This document shows, one piece after another, positions 51,849 through 60,676 of a stretch of 64,000 nucleotides of DNA (its first letter is position 1; every line of letters starts with the position of its first letter). Position numbers and translations under genes: made by a program. Origin of the DNA: Bacillota bacterium (GTDB taxonomy: Bacteria > Bacillota > Clostridia > Christensenellales > SZUA-584); NCBI GenBank assembly GCA_023461435.1, contig JAEYLC010000010.1:310001-374000 (forward strand), read 5' to 3'. The notes beneath the pieces were generated by a model. The model saw only the letters and a list, made by a program, of their open reading frames with translations, was not told where the DNA came from and did not search any database.

Positions 51849-52565
51849 ATGAACGGATACAAAAGATTTTTCAGCGCCCTGTGCGCAAGCGCAGCCAGCG
51901 TGATGCTGATCGTTGCGGTGCTGATTATGAGCATCGAGATGTTCGCGCTGAACTCCTCGTTCTTTACGGGTGAATACTCAAAGCTCAACACCCCGCAGGA
52001 CATCGGTATCAGCGAGCAGGACCTCACAAAGGTGACAAATAAGCTGGTCAATTATATCACGGACGCGGATAAAGATTTGAATATACAGGCCGAGATTGGC
52101 GGCGAGATGCAGGAGGTTTTCGGCGAGCGCGAAAAGGACCACATGGTCGATGTGAAGGCGCTCTATATAAGCGCGCGCAACGTCCGCACAATCTTTCTGA
52201 TCGGCGCGGCGGTGCTGATCGCAGTGACGTTTTTGATCAAAAAGAAGCAGGCCATTAAGACGCTCTGCAAATCGTTTCTGTGCGTATCCGGCGTGTTTGT
52301 GGTGATCGTCGGGGCGCTGGGTTTATATGCGGCGGTGGATTTCACATCGTTCTGGGTGTCGTTCCATCATCTGTTCTTCACGAACGATCTCTGGCTGCTC
52401 GATCCGAGAACCGACGTGCTGATCATGATGGTACCCGAGCAGTTCTTCTCAGACCTCGTGGCGCGCATCATCATCCGTTTCGTGTCGATATTCGTGGCGC
52501 TCAACGCCGTGGCTGCGGCGGGGCTCATCATATTCAAAAAGAGGAGCAAAGCCGTTGAAGCCTGA
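51849..52565 (+). CDS. TIGR01906/DUF1461 integral membrane protein
   Basis: 238 residues from ATG 51849 (behind GGAGAAACC). Four transmembrane segments with a conserved extracytoplasmic stretch (SSFFTGEYSKLNTPQDIGIS, GEREKDHMVDVKALY) and VDFTSFWVSFHHLFFTND, the TIGR01906 signature region shared with Lit-type lipoprotein acyltransferases. Role unknown or lipoprotein-lipid remodelling. Its 3' end overlaps the tsaD start by 11 bp. Confidence 0.85.
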   Translation: MNGYKRFFSALCASAASVMLIVAVLIMSIEMFALNSSFFTGEYSKLNTPQDIGISEQDLTKVTNKLVNYITDADKDLNIQAEIGGEMQEVFGEREKDHMVDVKALYISARNVRTIFLIGAAVLIAVTFLIKKKQAIKTLCKSFLCVSGVFVVIVGALGLYAAVDFTSFWVSFHHLFFTNDLWLLDPRTDVLIMMVPEQFFSDLVARIIIRFVSIFVALNAVAAAGLIIFKKRSKAVEA

Positions 52566-53559
52566 TAGAAAAATACTCGCGATCGAGACGTCGTGCGACG
52601 AAACGGCGGCAGCCGTCACGCAGGGGCGAAGGGTGATCGGCAGCGCGGTTTACACGCAAAAGGAGCATGAGCTCTACGGCGGCGTGGTGCCGGAGATCGC
52701 CTCGCGCAACCACGTGATGAAGCTTCCGTATATCGTGGATGAGGCGCTGCAGGGCGCGCATATGGGCTTTGGTGATCTCGATGCGATCGCCGTGACGGAC
52801 GGGCCGGGGCTGATCGGCGCGCTGCTCGTCGGCGTGTCGTACGCGAAAGGGCTGAGCTTTTATCACAAGCTGCCGCTGATCCCCGTGCACCATATCGAGG
52901 GGCATATCTGCTCGTTGTTCATCTCGCACGAGACGCTTGAGCCGCCATTTTTGTGTCTCGTCGTATCGGGCGGGCATTCGCATATCGTCGTGGTTGAAGG
53001 CTACGGCAAGTACAGGCTGCTCGGCAAAACGCGGGATGACGCGGTGGGCGAGGCGTTTGACAAGACGGCGCGCGTGCTGGGGCTCGGATACCCGGGAGGC
53101 CCGAAGCTCGAGGCGCTCGCGCGAGAGGGCCAGCCGGTATATCAGTACCCGCGCGGCTTCAAGGGCGAGACGCATCTCGATTTTACATTCAGCGGCCTCA
53201 AAACCGCGGTGATCAACCATATCCACAACATGGAGCAGAAGGGCGAAGCGTACAGCAAGGCCGATGTCGCCGCGAGCTTTCAGCATGAGGCGGTCGCTTT
53301 TCTGGCGGATAACACGTTTGAGGCGGCAGCCCGCACGGGCATCAAAAAAATCGGTATCGCGGGCGGCGTGTCCGCCAACGGTGCGCTTCGGGCGGAATTC
53401 CAGGCGCGCGCCCCAAAGCTGGGGTTGTCGCTTTATTTGCCGGAGCTGCGTTACTGCACGGACAATGCCGCGATGATCGGCTGCGCGGCGGCCTTTACCA
53501 CACCGGCAAGCGAGCCGCTGCGGCTCAACGCAAACGCGGGCAAGCTGCTGTTTGAATAG
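52555..53559 (+). CDS. tsaD: tRNA N6-adenosine threonylcarbamoyltransferase TsaD
   Basis: 334 residues. ASKHA fold with ETSCDETAAA, metal ligands H113 and H117 (VHHIEGH), VSGGHSHIVV and GGVSANGALRAE; the final metal Asp lies in RYCTDNAAMIG. Makes t6A at position 37 of ANN-decoding tRNAs together with TsaB/TsaE. Start is TTG at 52555 inside the end of the preceding gene, with GAGGAG 8 bp upstream; essential core gene. Confidence 0.96.
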   Translation: MKPDRKILAIETSCDETAAAVTQGRRVIGSAVYTQKEHELYGGVVPEIASRNHVMKLPYIVDEALQGAHMGFGDLDAIAVTDGPGLIGALLVGVSYAKGLSFYHKLPLIPVHHIEGHICSLFISHETLEPPFLCLVVSGGHSHIVVVEGYGKYRLLGKTRDDAVGEAFDKTARVLGLGYPGGPKLEALAREGQPVYQYPRGFKGETHLDFTFSGLKTAVINHIHNMEQKGEAYSKADVAASFQHEAVAFLADNTFEAAARTGIKKIGIAGGVSANGALRAEFQARAPKLGLSLYLPELRYCTDNAAMIGCAAAFTTPASEPLRLNANAGKLLFE

Positions 53560-53613
53560 CGGTCATATTTTATTAAGATAATAATATAGATGAGATAACG
53601 ACGGAGGTGCTTT

Positions 53614-54294
53614 ATGAAAAGCAAGACACGTTATCTCATCTATTTTTTAATTGTGGTCGCGCTGATCGCGTCGTTGATCGCGATACCGCTTTCAAAGCCT
53701 GTCATGAAGCAGAGTGATGCCATCGTCGTGATCGACGCGGGGCACGGCGGCTTTGACGGCGGCGCGGTGGGCCCAGGCGGCGTCAAGGAGGACACGCTGA
53801 ACCTCTCCGTGGCCAACAAGCTTAAGACCATGTGCCTCAATCAAGGCTATTCCGTCATCATGACGCGCGAGGACGAAAACGCAATCGGCAAGACGAAAGA
53901 CGAGGACATGAAAAAAAGAAAGCAGATCATCGAGAATTCCAACGCCGACGTTGTGATTTCGATTCATATGAACAAGTTCAGCGATACGTCGTGCCACGGC
54001 CCCGTCGTGTTTTATCATGAAGATTCGGCGGAGGGGGAGAAGCTCGCGAAGCTCATGCAGGAAAAGCTCGTGGAAATGCTCAAGCCCGAAAAGCCGCGCG
54101 TGGAAAAGCCCGAGACATATTTCATACTGCGCTCGGGCGATTGCCCTTGCGTGCTCGTGGAGTGCGGCTTTTTATCGAATGCGCACGACGAAGAGCTGCT
54201 GCAGACGGACGATTATCAGGAGCTGTGCGCTTCGGCAATATTCAAGGGGCTGCAGCTGTATTTTTCGCAGCGGAACGCGTCTACGCCCGCGTAA
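53614..54294 (+). CDS. cwlD: N-acetylmuramoyl-L-alanine amidase, CwlD type
   Basis: 226 residues: N-terminal membrane/signal segment (~7-27), then Amidase_3 domain with zinc and catalytic residues H44 (DAGHGGFDGG), E59, H118 (SIHMNK) and E183 (VLVECGFLS). CwlD removes peptides from cortex muramic acid so that muramic-lactam can form, needed for germination. Length and single anchor match CwlD rather than SH3-bearing vegetative amidases. GGAGGTGCTTT precedes the ATG. Confidence 0.9.
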   Translation: MKSKTRYLIYFLIVVALIASLIAIPLSKPVMKQSDAIVVIDAGHGGFDGGAVGPGGVKEDTLNLSVANKLKTMCLNQGYSVIMTREDENAIGKTKDEDMKKRKQIIENSNADVVISIHMNKFSDTSCHGPVVFYHEDSAEGEKLAKLMQEKLVEMLKPEKPRVEKPETYFILRSGDCPCVLVECGFLSNAHDEELLQTDDYQELCASAIFKGLQLYFSQRNASTPA

Positions 54295-54326
54295 ACATGA
54301 CGCAGGCGGGCAATCGCTGTTCGTAT

Positions 54327-54410
54327 TGTAGTGAACGACCCCCGCCTGTGCCCCGAATGGGGTATGTCGTTCATAAGGTTAGGGCGCGCTTGGGAAATCG
54401 CGCCCTACAG
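54327..54410. repeat. 84-bp intergenic repeat, unit 1
   Basis: Contains GTGAACGAC...GTCGTTCA with inner CCCC/GGGG pairing and a second hairpin TAGGGCGCG...CGCGCCCTA, ending in CAG. Near-identical unit 2 follows 22 bp later. Confidence 0.8.
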
Positions 54411-54432
54411 CGATAAACATACGATCAAATAT

Positions 54433-54515
54433 TTGTGGTGAACGATCCCCGCCTGTGCCCCGAATGGGGTATGTCGTTCATTTGGTTAAGGCGCTTGGAA
54501 AATCGCGCCCTACAG
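54433..54515. repeat. 84-bp intergenic repeat, unit 2
   Basis: Same order as unit 1 with few substitutions and a shortened GC stem (AGGCGC...). Two adjacent hairpins per unit suggest a dispersed non-coding element duplicated in tandem. The 396-bp gap holds these and the ctsR promoter. Confidence 0.8.
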
Positions 54516-54619
54516 GCATCGCCCGAATGTTAAAAAAGAATGATCATCATATCAATGACGGCTCCTCAATTCATTCTTAATTCTTAATTGTTCATCGTTC
54601 ATTATTCACAATTATTCCG

Positions 54620-54647
54620 TTGCTTTTTTCTCAAAACGGTGTATAAT
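54620..54647 (+). promoter_or_regulatory. Sigma-A promoter of the ctsR operon
   Basis: TTGCTT (54620-54625), 16-bp spacer, TATAAT (54642-54647). Confidence 0.7.
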
Positions 54648-54656
54648 AAGCTTAAA

Positions 54657-54673
54657 GGTCAAAGATAGTCAAA
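54657..54673 (+). promoter_or_regulatory. CtsR box
   Basis: GGTCAAAGATAGTCAAA matches the CtsR heptad repeat (RGTCAAANANRGTCAAA) exactly. It lies around the start point, 18 bp before ctsR, and gives heat-shock autoregulation. Confidence 0.92.
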
Positions 54674-54690
54674 AGAGAGGATGAGCAACC

Positions 54691-55158
54691 ATGTCGATTC
54701 TCAGCGATACGATCGAACAATTCATCAAGGAATTGATGAGTGAATATGAAGGGAAAATAGAGCTGCAAAGAAACGAGCTCGCGCAGCATTTCAACTGCGC
54801 GCCGTCGCAGATCAATTATGTGCTGGCCACAAGGTTTACGCCCGATAAGGGATACATCATCGAGAGCCGTCGGGGCGGCGGCGGGTATATCCGCCTGCTA
54901 CGCCTCAGCATCGATGAATCGGATCATCTTTTCCGGCTCGTGACCACACGGATCGGCGAGAGCATATCCGAGCGCGACGCGCAGGATGTGATCTGCCGTC
55001 TCGTCGAAAGCAAGGCGGTCAGCAAGCGGGAGGGAGCGCTGATGCACGCGGCGATATCCGATAAATCGCTGAGCATTCCGGCCATGCTTAAGGACCATGT
55101 CCGGGCCAGCATATTAAAGCAGCTTGTGCTCGTGCTGTTAAGCGAGGAGGATAAGTGA
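54691..55158 (+). CDS. ctsR: Transcriptional repressor CtsR
   Basis: 155 residues. N-terminal winged HTH with RNELAQHFNCAPSQINYVL and the wing RRGGGGYIRL that reads the CtsR box; C-terminal helical dimerisation domain. Represses clp genes and is inactivated by heat and by McsA/McsB. GAGAGGATGAGCAACC upstream. Heads ctsR-mcsA-mcsB-clpC; mcsA overlaps its stop by 4 bp. Confidence 0.95.
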   Translation: MSILSDTIEQFIKELMSEYEGKIELQRNELAQHFNCAPSQINYVLATRFTPDKGYIIESRRGGGGYIRLLRLSIDESDHLFRLVTTRIGESISERDAQDVICRLVESKAVSKREGALMHAAISDKSLSIPAMLKDHVRASILKQLVLVLLSEEDK

Positions 55159-55658
55159 TGCTGTGCGACAATTGCTTAAAGAATAACGCGACCGTCCATA
55201 TGACGACTTTTGTGAACGGACAGGTGAAAACGGTGCATCTTTGCGCCCAGTGCGCGTCCAAGAAAAAATCGGCGGTCGTGATGCCGTGGTTCTCATTCAA
55301 CGATTTTATGAGTACGTTCTATGAGGAAGCCGAGGAGCAGGGGCAGCAGTGTGAAGTCTGCGGAACGACACTCGAAAGCTTTAAAAAAGACGGCAAGCTC
55401 GGCTGTGTCAATTGCTATAAAGTGTTTGAAGACAGCATTGCCCCCGCGATAAAGGGCATACATATGAGCATGACGCATACGGGCAAACGCCCCGGCGAGC
55501 GCGTGGAGGTGCAGCCGGGCAAGGAGAAGGAAGAGGATGAGAGGCTGACTCGCAAGGAGCAGCTTAAAGCCGAGCTCAAGGAAGCGGTGGCGGTGGAAAA
55601 TTTTGAAGAGGCGGCGCGCATTCGGGACGAAATCGCGCTGCTCGATAGGGAGGGATGA
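55155..55658 (+). CDS. mcsA: McsA, activator of the McsB kinase
   Basis: 167 residues. Four CxxC zinc pairs: CDNC, CAQC, CEVC and CVNC. A C-terminal UVR motif (LKAELKEAVAVENFEEAARI) contacts ClpC-like partners. McsA activates McsB arginine kinase and helps release CtsR. Overlaps the neighbouring genes by 4 bp on both sides. Confidence 0.94.
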   Translation: MMLCDNCLKNNATVHMTTFVNGQVKTVHLCAQCASKKKSAVVMPWFSFNDFMSTFYEEAEEQGQQCEVCGTTLESFKKDGKLGCVNCYKVFEDSIAPAIKGIHMSMTHTGKRPGERVEVQPGKEKEEDERLTRKEQLKAELKEAVAVENFEEAARIRDEIALLDREG

Positions 55659-56668
55659 GCATGAAATGGCTCGAAGACGGCGCCCCGGACAACGACGTGG
55701 TGGTATCCACGCGCATCCGGCTGGCCAGAAACCTGGCCGACGTGCCTTTTCCCTCGCGGATCGTGAATCCGGACGATGTCGAGAAGGTGCACGGGCTTGC
55801 GAAGCAGTCGCTGCTTGTCTCACCCGAATTTTCCTATTCGCGGCTCAGCGATATGACAGAGCTTGAAAAGCGCGCGCTCGTGGAGCAGCATGTGATCAGC
55901 GCGGATCTCTCGCGCAGCCGTTTCGGCGGGCTGATTACGAGCACCGACGAGAGCATCAGCGTGATGATACTCGAGGAAGACCATTACCGGCTGCAAAGCC
56001 TCAGCGCGGGGCTGGCGCTTTTTAAAGCGTTTGACGCGGCGGACCGGCTTGACAACATGCTTTCAGAGGGCGTTGATTATGCCTTTGACGATAAACTCGG
56101 GTTTTTAACGAGCTGTCCGACGAATTTGGGGACGGGCCTTCGCGCCTCGCTGATGCTGCATCTTCCGGCGCTCACGGCAGCCAAGGCGCTGCCGCGTATC
56201 ACGTCGATGATCAGCAAGGTCGGTATGACGGTGCGCGGCGCGTTCGGAGAAGGCAGCGCGGCGTCGGGCGCATTTTACCAGATATCGAATCAGGTCACGC
56301 TCGGCGTGTCCGAGAAGGAGATACTATCAAGGCTGCTCTTGATGGCGAACAAGGTCATCAATTTTGAGCGCAGCACGAGAAAAGAGCTTTACAACAGCTT
56401 AGGGATCGCTCTGGAAGACCGCATCTGGCGCGCGGTGGGCATACTGAAATACGCAAAACGCCTTGGGGACGCGGAAGCGCAAAAGCTCGTATCCGATGTG
56501 GCGTTCGGCGTATCGCTCGGCATCGTGCCGGATCTAAAGAGCAGCCAGCTTTATAAGCTGATGATGAACACGCGCCCCGCGATCATCGCGCAGCGGTACG
56601 GGCAGGTGAATCCGGCCGACCGGGATGTGTCACGCGCGGAAATGATCAAACAGGTTTTTGCCTCATGA
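55655..56668 (+). CDS. mcsB: Protein arginine kinase McsB
   Basis: 337 residues, guanido-kinase fold without N-terminal domain. APDNDVVVSTRIRLARNL is the ATP-binding start; ILEEDHYRLQSL is the substrate-binding Glu/His loop; SCPTNLGTGLRASL and VNPADRDVSRAEMIKQ close the domain. Phosphorylates arginines of misfolded proteins as ClpCP degradation tags and controls CtsR. Overlaps mcsA by 4 bp; clpC follows after 15 bp. Confidence 0.95.
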   Translation: MSMKWLEDGAPDNDVVVSTRIRLARNLADVPFPSRIVNPDDVEKVHGLAKQSLLVSPEFSYSRLSDMTELEKRALVEQHVISADLSRSRFGGLITSTDESISVMILEEDHYRLQSLSAGLALFKAFDAADRLDNMLSEGVDYAFDDKLGFLTSCPTNLGTGLRASLMLHLPALTAAKALPRITSMISKVGMTVRGAFGEGSAASGAFYQISNQVTLGVSEKEILSRLLLMANKVINFERSTRKELYNSLGIALEDRIWRAVGILKYAKRLGDAEAQKLVSDVAFGVSLGIVPDLKSSQLYKLMMNTRPAIIAQRYGQVNPADRDVSRAEMIKQVFAS

Positions 56669-56683
56669 AGGGAGATATATTAG

Positions 56684-59179
56684 ATGGATTTTTTTGCGAA
56701 ATTTACGGAAGGCGCGAAAAACGCGCTCAAGCATGCGGAGAAAAAGGCGCGGGAACTCGGGCACAACTATGTGGGCACCGAGCATCTGCTGCTCGGACTC
56801 ATATGTGAAAAGGAAGGCGCAGCGGCGAACCTGTTAAACCTGTCGGGCGTCACAGAAGATTCGGTGATGCAGAATGTGCTCTCGCTGATCGGTCAGGGCG
56901 ATTTTGTGTTTACACAGGGCTTTGGCTATACGCCGCGCTCCAAGAAGATACTCGAGCTCAGCGTGACGCTTTCAAGACAGCTCGGACAGAGCTATGTGGG
57001 CACCGAGCATATACTGATGGCGCTGATCCGTGAAAAGGAAGGCGTCGCGTTCAAGATATTGAGCGACCTCGGCGCGGATTTCGGTGAGCTCGAAAACGGC
57101 ATATACAACGTGACGGGCGAGAGTGCGGAGCCGGGCGAGGCAAACACGAAGAAGGATTTGAAAACACCGAAGCTTGATAAATTCGGGCGTGATCTCACAA
57201 AAGCCGCGAAGGACGGTGAGCTTGACCCTGTGATCGGGCGCGCTCAGGAGATCGAGCGCATCACGCAGATACTCTCGCGGCGCACCAAGAACAACCCCGT
57301 ATTGATCGGCGAGCCGGGCGTCGGCAAATCGGCCATCGCGGAGGGGCTTGCCCAGCGCATCGCAGAGGGCAATGTGCCCGAGCTGCTGCGCAGCAAGCGC
57401 GTGGTGTCGCTGGACCTCGCGGGCATGATCGCGGGCACGAAGTACCGCGGCGAGTTTGAGGACCGCCTCAAGGACGTGCTCAAAGACTTGCAGTCGTCAG
57501 GCAGCGTGATACTCTTTATCGACGAGATACATACCATCGTGGGCGCGGGCGCTGCCGAAGGCGCGATGGACGCGGCGAGCATATTGAAGCCGGCACTCGC
57601 GCGCGGCGAGATACAGTTGGTCGGCGCGACGACGTACGACGAATACAGAAAGCATATTGAAAAGGACGCGGCGCTTGAGCGGCGTTTCCAGCCCGTTACG
57701 GTGGGTGAGCCCACGCGCGAGGAAGCGATCGAGATATTGAAGGGACTTCGCGACCGATATGAAGCGCACCATCGCGTCAAAATCACCGACGAAGCGCTCA
57801 AGGCGGCGGTGGAGCTCTCGAGCCGGTATCTGATGGACCGGTTTCTGCCCGACAAGGCGATCGATCTCATGGATGAGGCAGCTTCGAAAGTGCGGCTGAG
57901 CCTGTATACCGCGCCGCCGGATTTAAAGGAGCTCGAAGAAAAGCAGGAAGAGCTGCGCAAGGAAAAGGAGCAGGCGATCACGCATCAGAACTTTGAAAAA
58001 GCGGCTGAGGTTCGCGACGAAGAGAAGAAGGTTGAAAAGCAGATCGCCGAGATGAAGAGCATTTGGGAGAAGGATACGAGCCGCCGTGAGGGCGAGGTCA
58101 CCGAGAAGGAGATTGCCGAGATCGTGTCCAACTGGACGCATATTCCGGTCGTCAAGCTGACGGAGGACGAGGCGAACCGGCTGCTCAACATGGAAGTCAC
58201 GCTGCACCGGCGCGTGATCGGGCAGGATGAAGCGTGCGTCGCGGTTGCGAAGTCGATACGGCGCTCGCGTGCGGGGCTTAAGGACCCCAAGCGGCCGGTC
58301 GGGTCGTTCATATTCTTAGGGCCCACGGGCGTCGGCAAAACGGAGCTGTCGCGCGCGCTGGCCGAGGCGCTGTTCGGAGACGAGGACGCGCTGATACGGC
58401 TCGATATGTCGGAATACATGGAGAAGCACGCGGTTTCAAAGCTGATCGGGTCCCCGCCGGGGTATGTCGGCTTTGATGAAGGCGGCCAGCTCACCGAGAA
58501 AATCAGGCGGCATCCGTATTCGGTGCTGCTGCTCGACGAGATCGAAAAGGCGCATCCCGATGTGTTCAACATCATGCTTCAGATACTCGAAGACGGGCGC
58601 CTGACGGATTCCAAGGGGCGCGTCGTGGATTTTAAAAACTGTGTCATCATCATGACGTCGAATCTCGGTGCGACAAACATCGATATCAAGCGGATCGGCT
58701 TTGCCGTAGAGCAGGGCGACCGCGGCTATGAGAGCATGAAACAGGGCATCATGGATGAGCTCAAAAAGGCGTTCCGGCCCGAGTTCATCAACAGGCTCGA
58801 CGATATCATCGTTTTCCACAAGCTGAGCCCCGAGCACACGAAGCAGATCGTGAAGCTGATGCTTGGCAATGTGATCAAGCGGCTCGAAGAGCGCGAGATA
58901 TATCTTACATATTCGGAGGACATGGTAGAGTATCTCGCAAAGGAGGGCTTCGATGAGAACTACGGCGCGCGTCCGCTGCGGCGCATGATACAGCAGATCG
59001 TGGAGGATGAGCTTTCTGAGGAGATACTCAAAGGTCACATCAGCATCAAGGATCATGTTTATATGTACATGAGCGGAGGCAAGCCTGCTTTTAAAAAGCA
59101 GGAAAAAGCCAAAGCCGATAGGCCGGAGAATCAGGATGGAAAGCTGACCGAGCCGGATAAGCAGGAAGAAAACGTATAG
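56684..59179 (+). CDS. clpC: AAA+ unfoldase ClpC
   Basis: 831 residues. N-domain repeats (FTEGAKNALKHAEKKARELG, then NYVGTEHLLLGL, YVGTEHILMALI) bind McsB and adaptors. D1 has Walker A GEPGVGKS (209-216) and FIDEIHTIVGAG; the UVR/middle domain follows (HQNFEKAAEVRDEEKK); D2 has Walker A GPTGVGKT (~546) and LLDEIEKAHPDVF. Unfolds arginine-phosphorylated clients for ClpP. ClpP-loop V/LGF-type region lies in D2. Last gene of the CtsR operon; terminator follows. Confidence 0.96.
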   Translation: MDFFAKFTEGAKNALKHAEKKARELGHNYVGTEHLLLGLICEKEGAAANLLNLSGVTEDSVMQNVLSLIGQGDFVFTQGFGYTPRSKKILELSVTLSRQLGQSYVGTEHILMALIREKEGVAFKILSDLGADFGELENGIYNVTGESAEPGEANTKKDLKTPKLDKFGRDLTKAAKDGELDPVIGRAQEIERITQILSRRTKNNPVLIGEPGVGKSAIAEGLAQRIAEGNVPELLRSKRVVSLDLAGMIAGTKYRGEFEDRLKDVLKDLQSSGSVILFIDEIHTIVGAGAAEGAMDAASILKPALARGEIQLVGATTYDEYRKHIEKDAALERRFQPVTVGEPTREEAIEILKGLRDRYEAHHRVKITDEALKAAVELSSRYLMDRFLPDKAIDLMDEAASKVRLSLYTAPPDLKELEEKQEELRKEKEQAITHQNFEKAAEVRDEEKKVEKQIAEMKSIWEKDTSRREGEVTEKEIAEIVSNWTHIPVVKLTEDEANRLLNMEVTLHRRVIGQDEACVAVAKSIRRSRAGLKDPKRPVGSFIFLGPTGVGKTELSRALAEALFGDEDALIRLDMSEYMEKHAVSKLIGSPPGYVGFDEGGQLTEKIRRHPYSVLLLDEIEKAHPDVFNIMLQILEDGRLTDSKGRVVDFKNCVIIMTSNLGATNIDIKRIGFAVEQGDRGYESMKQGIMDELKKAFRPEFINRLDDIIVFHKLSPEHTKQIVKLMLGNVIKRLEEREIYLTYSEDMVEYLAKEGFDENYGARPLRRMIQQIVEDELSEEILKGHISIKDHVYMYMSGGKPAFKKQEKAKADRPENQDGKLTEPDKQEENV

Positions 59180-59184
59180 GTGAT

Positions 59185-59209
59185 AAGGAGCGGCTCAGCC
59201 GCTCCTTTT
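59185..59209 (+). terminator. Terminator of the ctsR-clpC operon
   Basis: AAGGAGCGGC, loop TCA, GCCGCTCCTTTTA: strong hairpin with T-run, 6 bp after the clpC stop. Confidence 0.9.
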
Positions 59210-59307
59210 ATTAATTGGCATATGTCAATGAGGGAGCAGGGCTTTGCAAAAAAAACGCAGGATGGTATGATATAGAAAAGTCTGAACGGGAAGGAGCTGT
59301 TTTGTTT

Positions 59308-59832
59308 ATGACAGCCGAACTGCGGCGTAAAGAGATCACGGATATACTTCGAAGACGCCAGTCGCCGGTGAGCGCGGCTGACCTCGCCAAAAAGATGGGT
59401 GTGACGCGGCAAACCATTGTGGGCGATATTGCGCTGCTGCGCGCGGTGGGGCTCGATATTCTCGCGACGCCCACCGGGTATATATTCGCTTCCAATATGG
59501 AAAGAAGCTCGATGATACTGCATACGCTGGCTTGCAGCCACTCACCTGAGCAGCTGGAAAACGAGCTCTACACAATCGTAGACAATGGCGGTGAAATTCT
59601 TGATGTGATCGTGGAACATCCGATCTACGGGCAAATCACCGGGCGCCTTGATATCAAGTCGCGCTTTGACGCCGGCCGTTTTATTGACAACGTATATAAA
59701 CAAAACGCACCGCTGCTCTCGCAGCTCACGGAGGGTATTCATCTTCATACCATACGCTGTAAGGACGAGGATACCTATCAGCGCATATATTCCGCTCTTT
59801 TGGCCAAAGGCCTGCTGTTAAGCAAAGATTAA
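59308..59832 (+). CDS. niaR: Niacin-responsive repressor NiaR (HTH_11 + 3H domain)
   Basis: 174 residues from ATG 59308; TTG 59302 is a possible alternative, since AAGGAG lies 5 or 11 bp upstream. N-terminal HTH with SAADLAKKMGVTRQTIVGDI, then a 3H domain rich in conserved His (LHTLACSHSPEQLENELYTI, VEHPIYGQITGRLDI, GIHLHTIRC). NiaR binds nicotinic acid and represses niacin uptake/NAD genes. Located directly before niaX, which has a candidate operator. Confidence 0.9.
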   Translation: MTAELRRKEITDILRRRQSPVSAADLAKKMGVTRQTIVGDIALLRAVGLDILATPTGYIFASNMERSSMILHTLACSHSPEQLENELYTIVDNGGEILDVIVEHPIYGQITGRLDIKSRFDAGRFIDNVYKQNAPLLSQLTEGIHLHTIRCKDEDTYQRIYSALLAKGLLLSKD

Positions 59833-59853
59833 TTTGATTCCCGTTTAAAAGTG

Positions 59854-59882
59854 TTGCGCATTGATCATCAAACGGTTATAAT
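59854..59882 (+). promoter_or_regulatory. Promoter of niaX
   Basis: TTGCGC (59854-59859), 17-bp spacer, TATAAT (59877-59882). Confidence 0.7.
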
Positions 59883-59890
59883 GTCTGCAT

Positions 59891-59906
59891 AGGTGTAAAG
59901 ACACTT
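59891..59906 (+). promoter_or_regulatory. Candidate NiaR operator
   Basis: AGGTGTAAAGACACTT resembles the NiaR palindrome (AGGTGT-AAAG-ACACCT). It sits at the expected start point of niaX. Confidence 0.75.
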
Positions 59907-59935
59907 ATATTTACACAAGGCGGGAGATATGAATT

Positions 59936-60514
59936 ATGAATACTTCAAGACGCGTTCACAGAATGACACTGGCAGCCGTGCTCTGCGCCATCGGCATACT
60001 CATACCGATGTTCATGCCGCTTAAAATCGTCATTCCGCCGATCGTTTCGTTTACGTTTGCCAGTCATGTTCCCATATTCATCGCGATGTTTATTTCGCCT
60101 TTTACAGCGGGGTCTGTGGCGGTGATCACGACGCTGGGTTTTTTGTTCGCCGGCTTTCCTATTGAAATTGTATTGCGCGCGGCCACGCATGTGATATTTG
60201 CGCTAGGGGGCGCGCTGTATTTGCGAAACAGGCGGCATATTCTCAATTCACTGCCTAAAGCGGCGCTGTTTGCCTTTGTGATCGCGGTGGTTCACGGCTT
60301 GTGCGAGGCGATTGCCGTAACGCCGTTCTTTATTGTCGGCAGCCTGAAGGAAGCATTTTATTCACAGGGGTATCTGACCTCGGTGCTGGGCCTCGTGGGC
60401 GGCGGATCGGTTGTTCACAGCATGGTCGATTTCTTCCTCGCTTTGCTGATATGGAAGCCGCTCAGTAAAATGAAGTTGCTTTCGGATGTTTCTGTGCAGC
60501 CAAAAACAACCTGA
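59936..60514 (+). CDS. niaX: Niacin ECF transporter S component NiaX
   Basis: 192 residues with six hydrophobic segments, the size of an ECF substrate-binding subunit. Starts RRVHRMTLAAVLCAIGILIP; SFTFASHVPIFIAMFISPFT and GGSVVHSMVDFFLALLI are typical of NiaX/BioY-like S components. Would use the shared EcfAA'T module, which is not in the window. The adjacent niaR and operator support niacin as substrate. GGGAGATATGAATT precedes the ATG. Confidence 0.87.
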   Translation: MNTSRRVHRMTLAAVLCAIGILIPMFMPLKIVIPPIVSFTFASHVPIFIAMFISPFTAGSVAVITTLGFLFAGFPIEIVLRAATHVIFALGGALYLRNRRHILNSLPKAALFAFVIAVVHGLCEAIAVTPFFIVGSLKEAFYSQGYLTSVLGLVGGGSVVHSMVDFFLALLIWKPLSKMKLLSDVSVQPKTT

Positions 60515-60558
60515 GGTCGTTCTCTGATTGGCGGGGCAAGGGTTATTATCGATAACGG

Positions 60559-60598
60559 AAAAAAAGGAGATGAATTCTATCCGGTTCATCTCTTTTTT
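60559..60598 (+). terminator. Terminator of niaX
   Basis: AAAAAAGGAGATGAA, loop ~10 nt, TTCATCTCTTTTTT: A-run/T-run hairpin. Confidence 0.88.
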
Positions 60599-60676
60599 GT
60601 ATGCAAAATGCATGATAAAGCGCATACGTTCATATATATCTAGTGTTTAAGCAATCTATACGATGGAGGATGCGCC

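Noticed and set aside
54327..54515. CRISPR array.
   Set aside because: Only two units, each 84 bp with internal hairpins and no uniform short spacers; no cas genes in the window.
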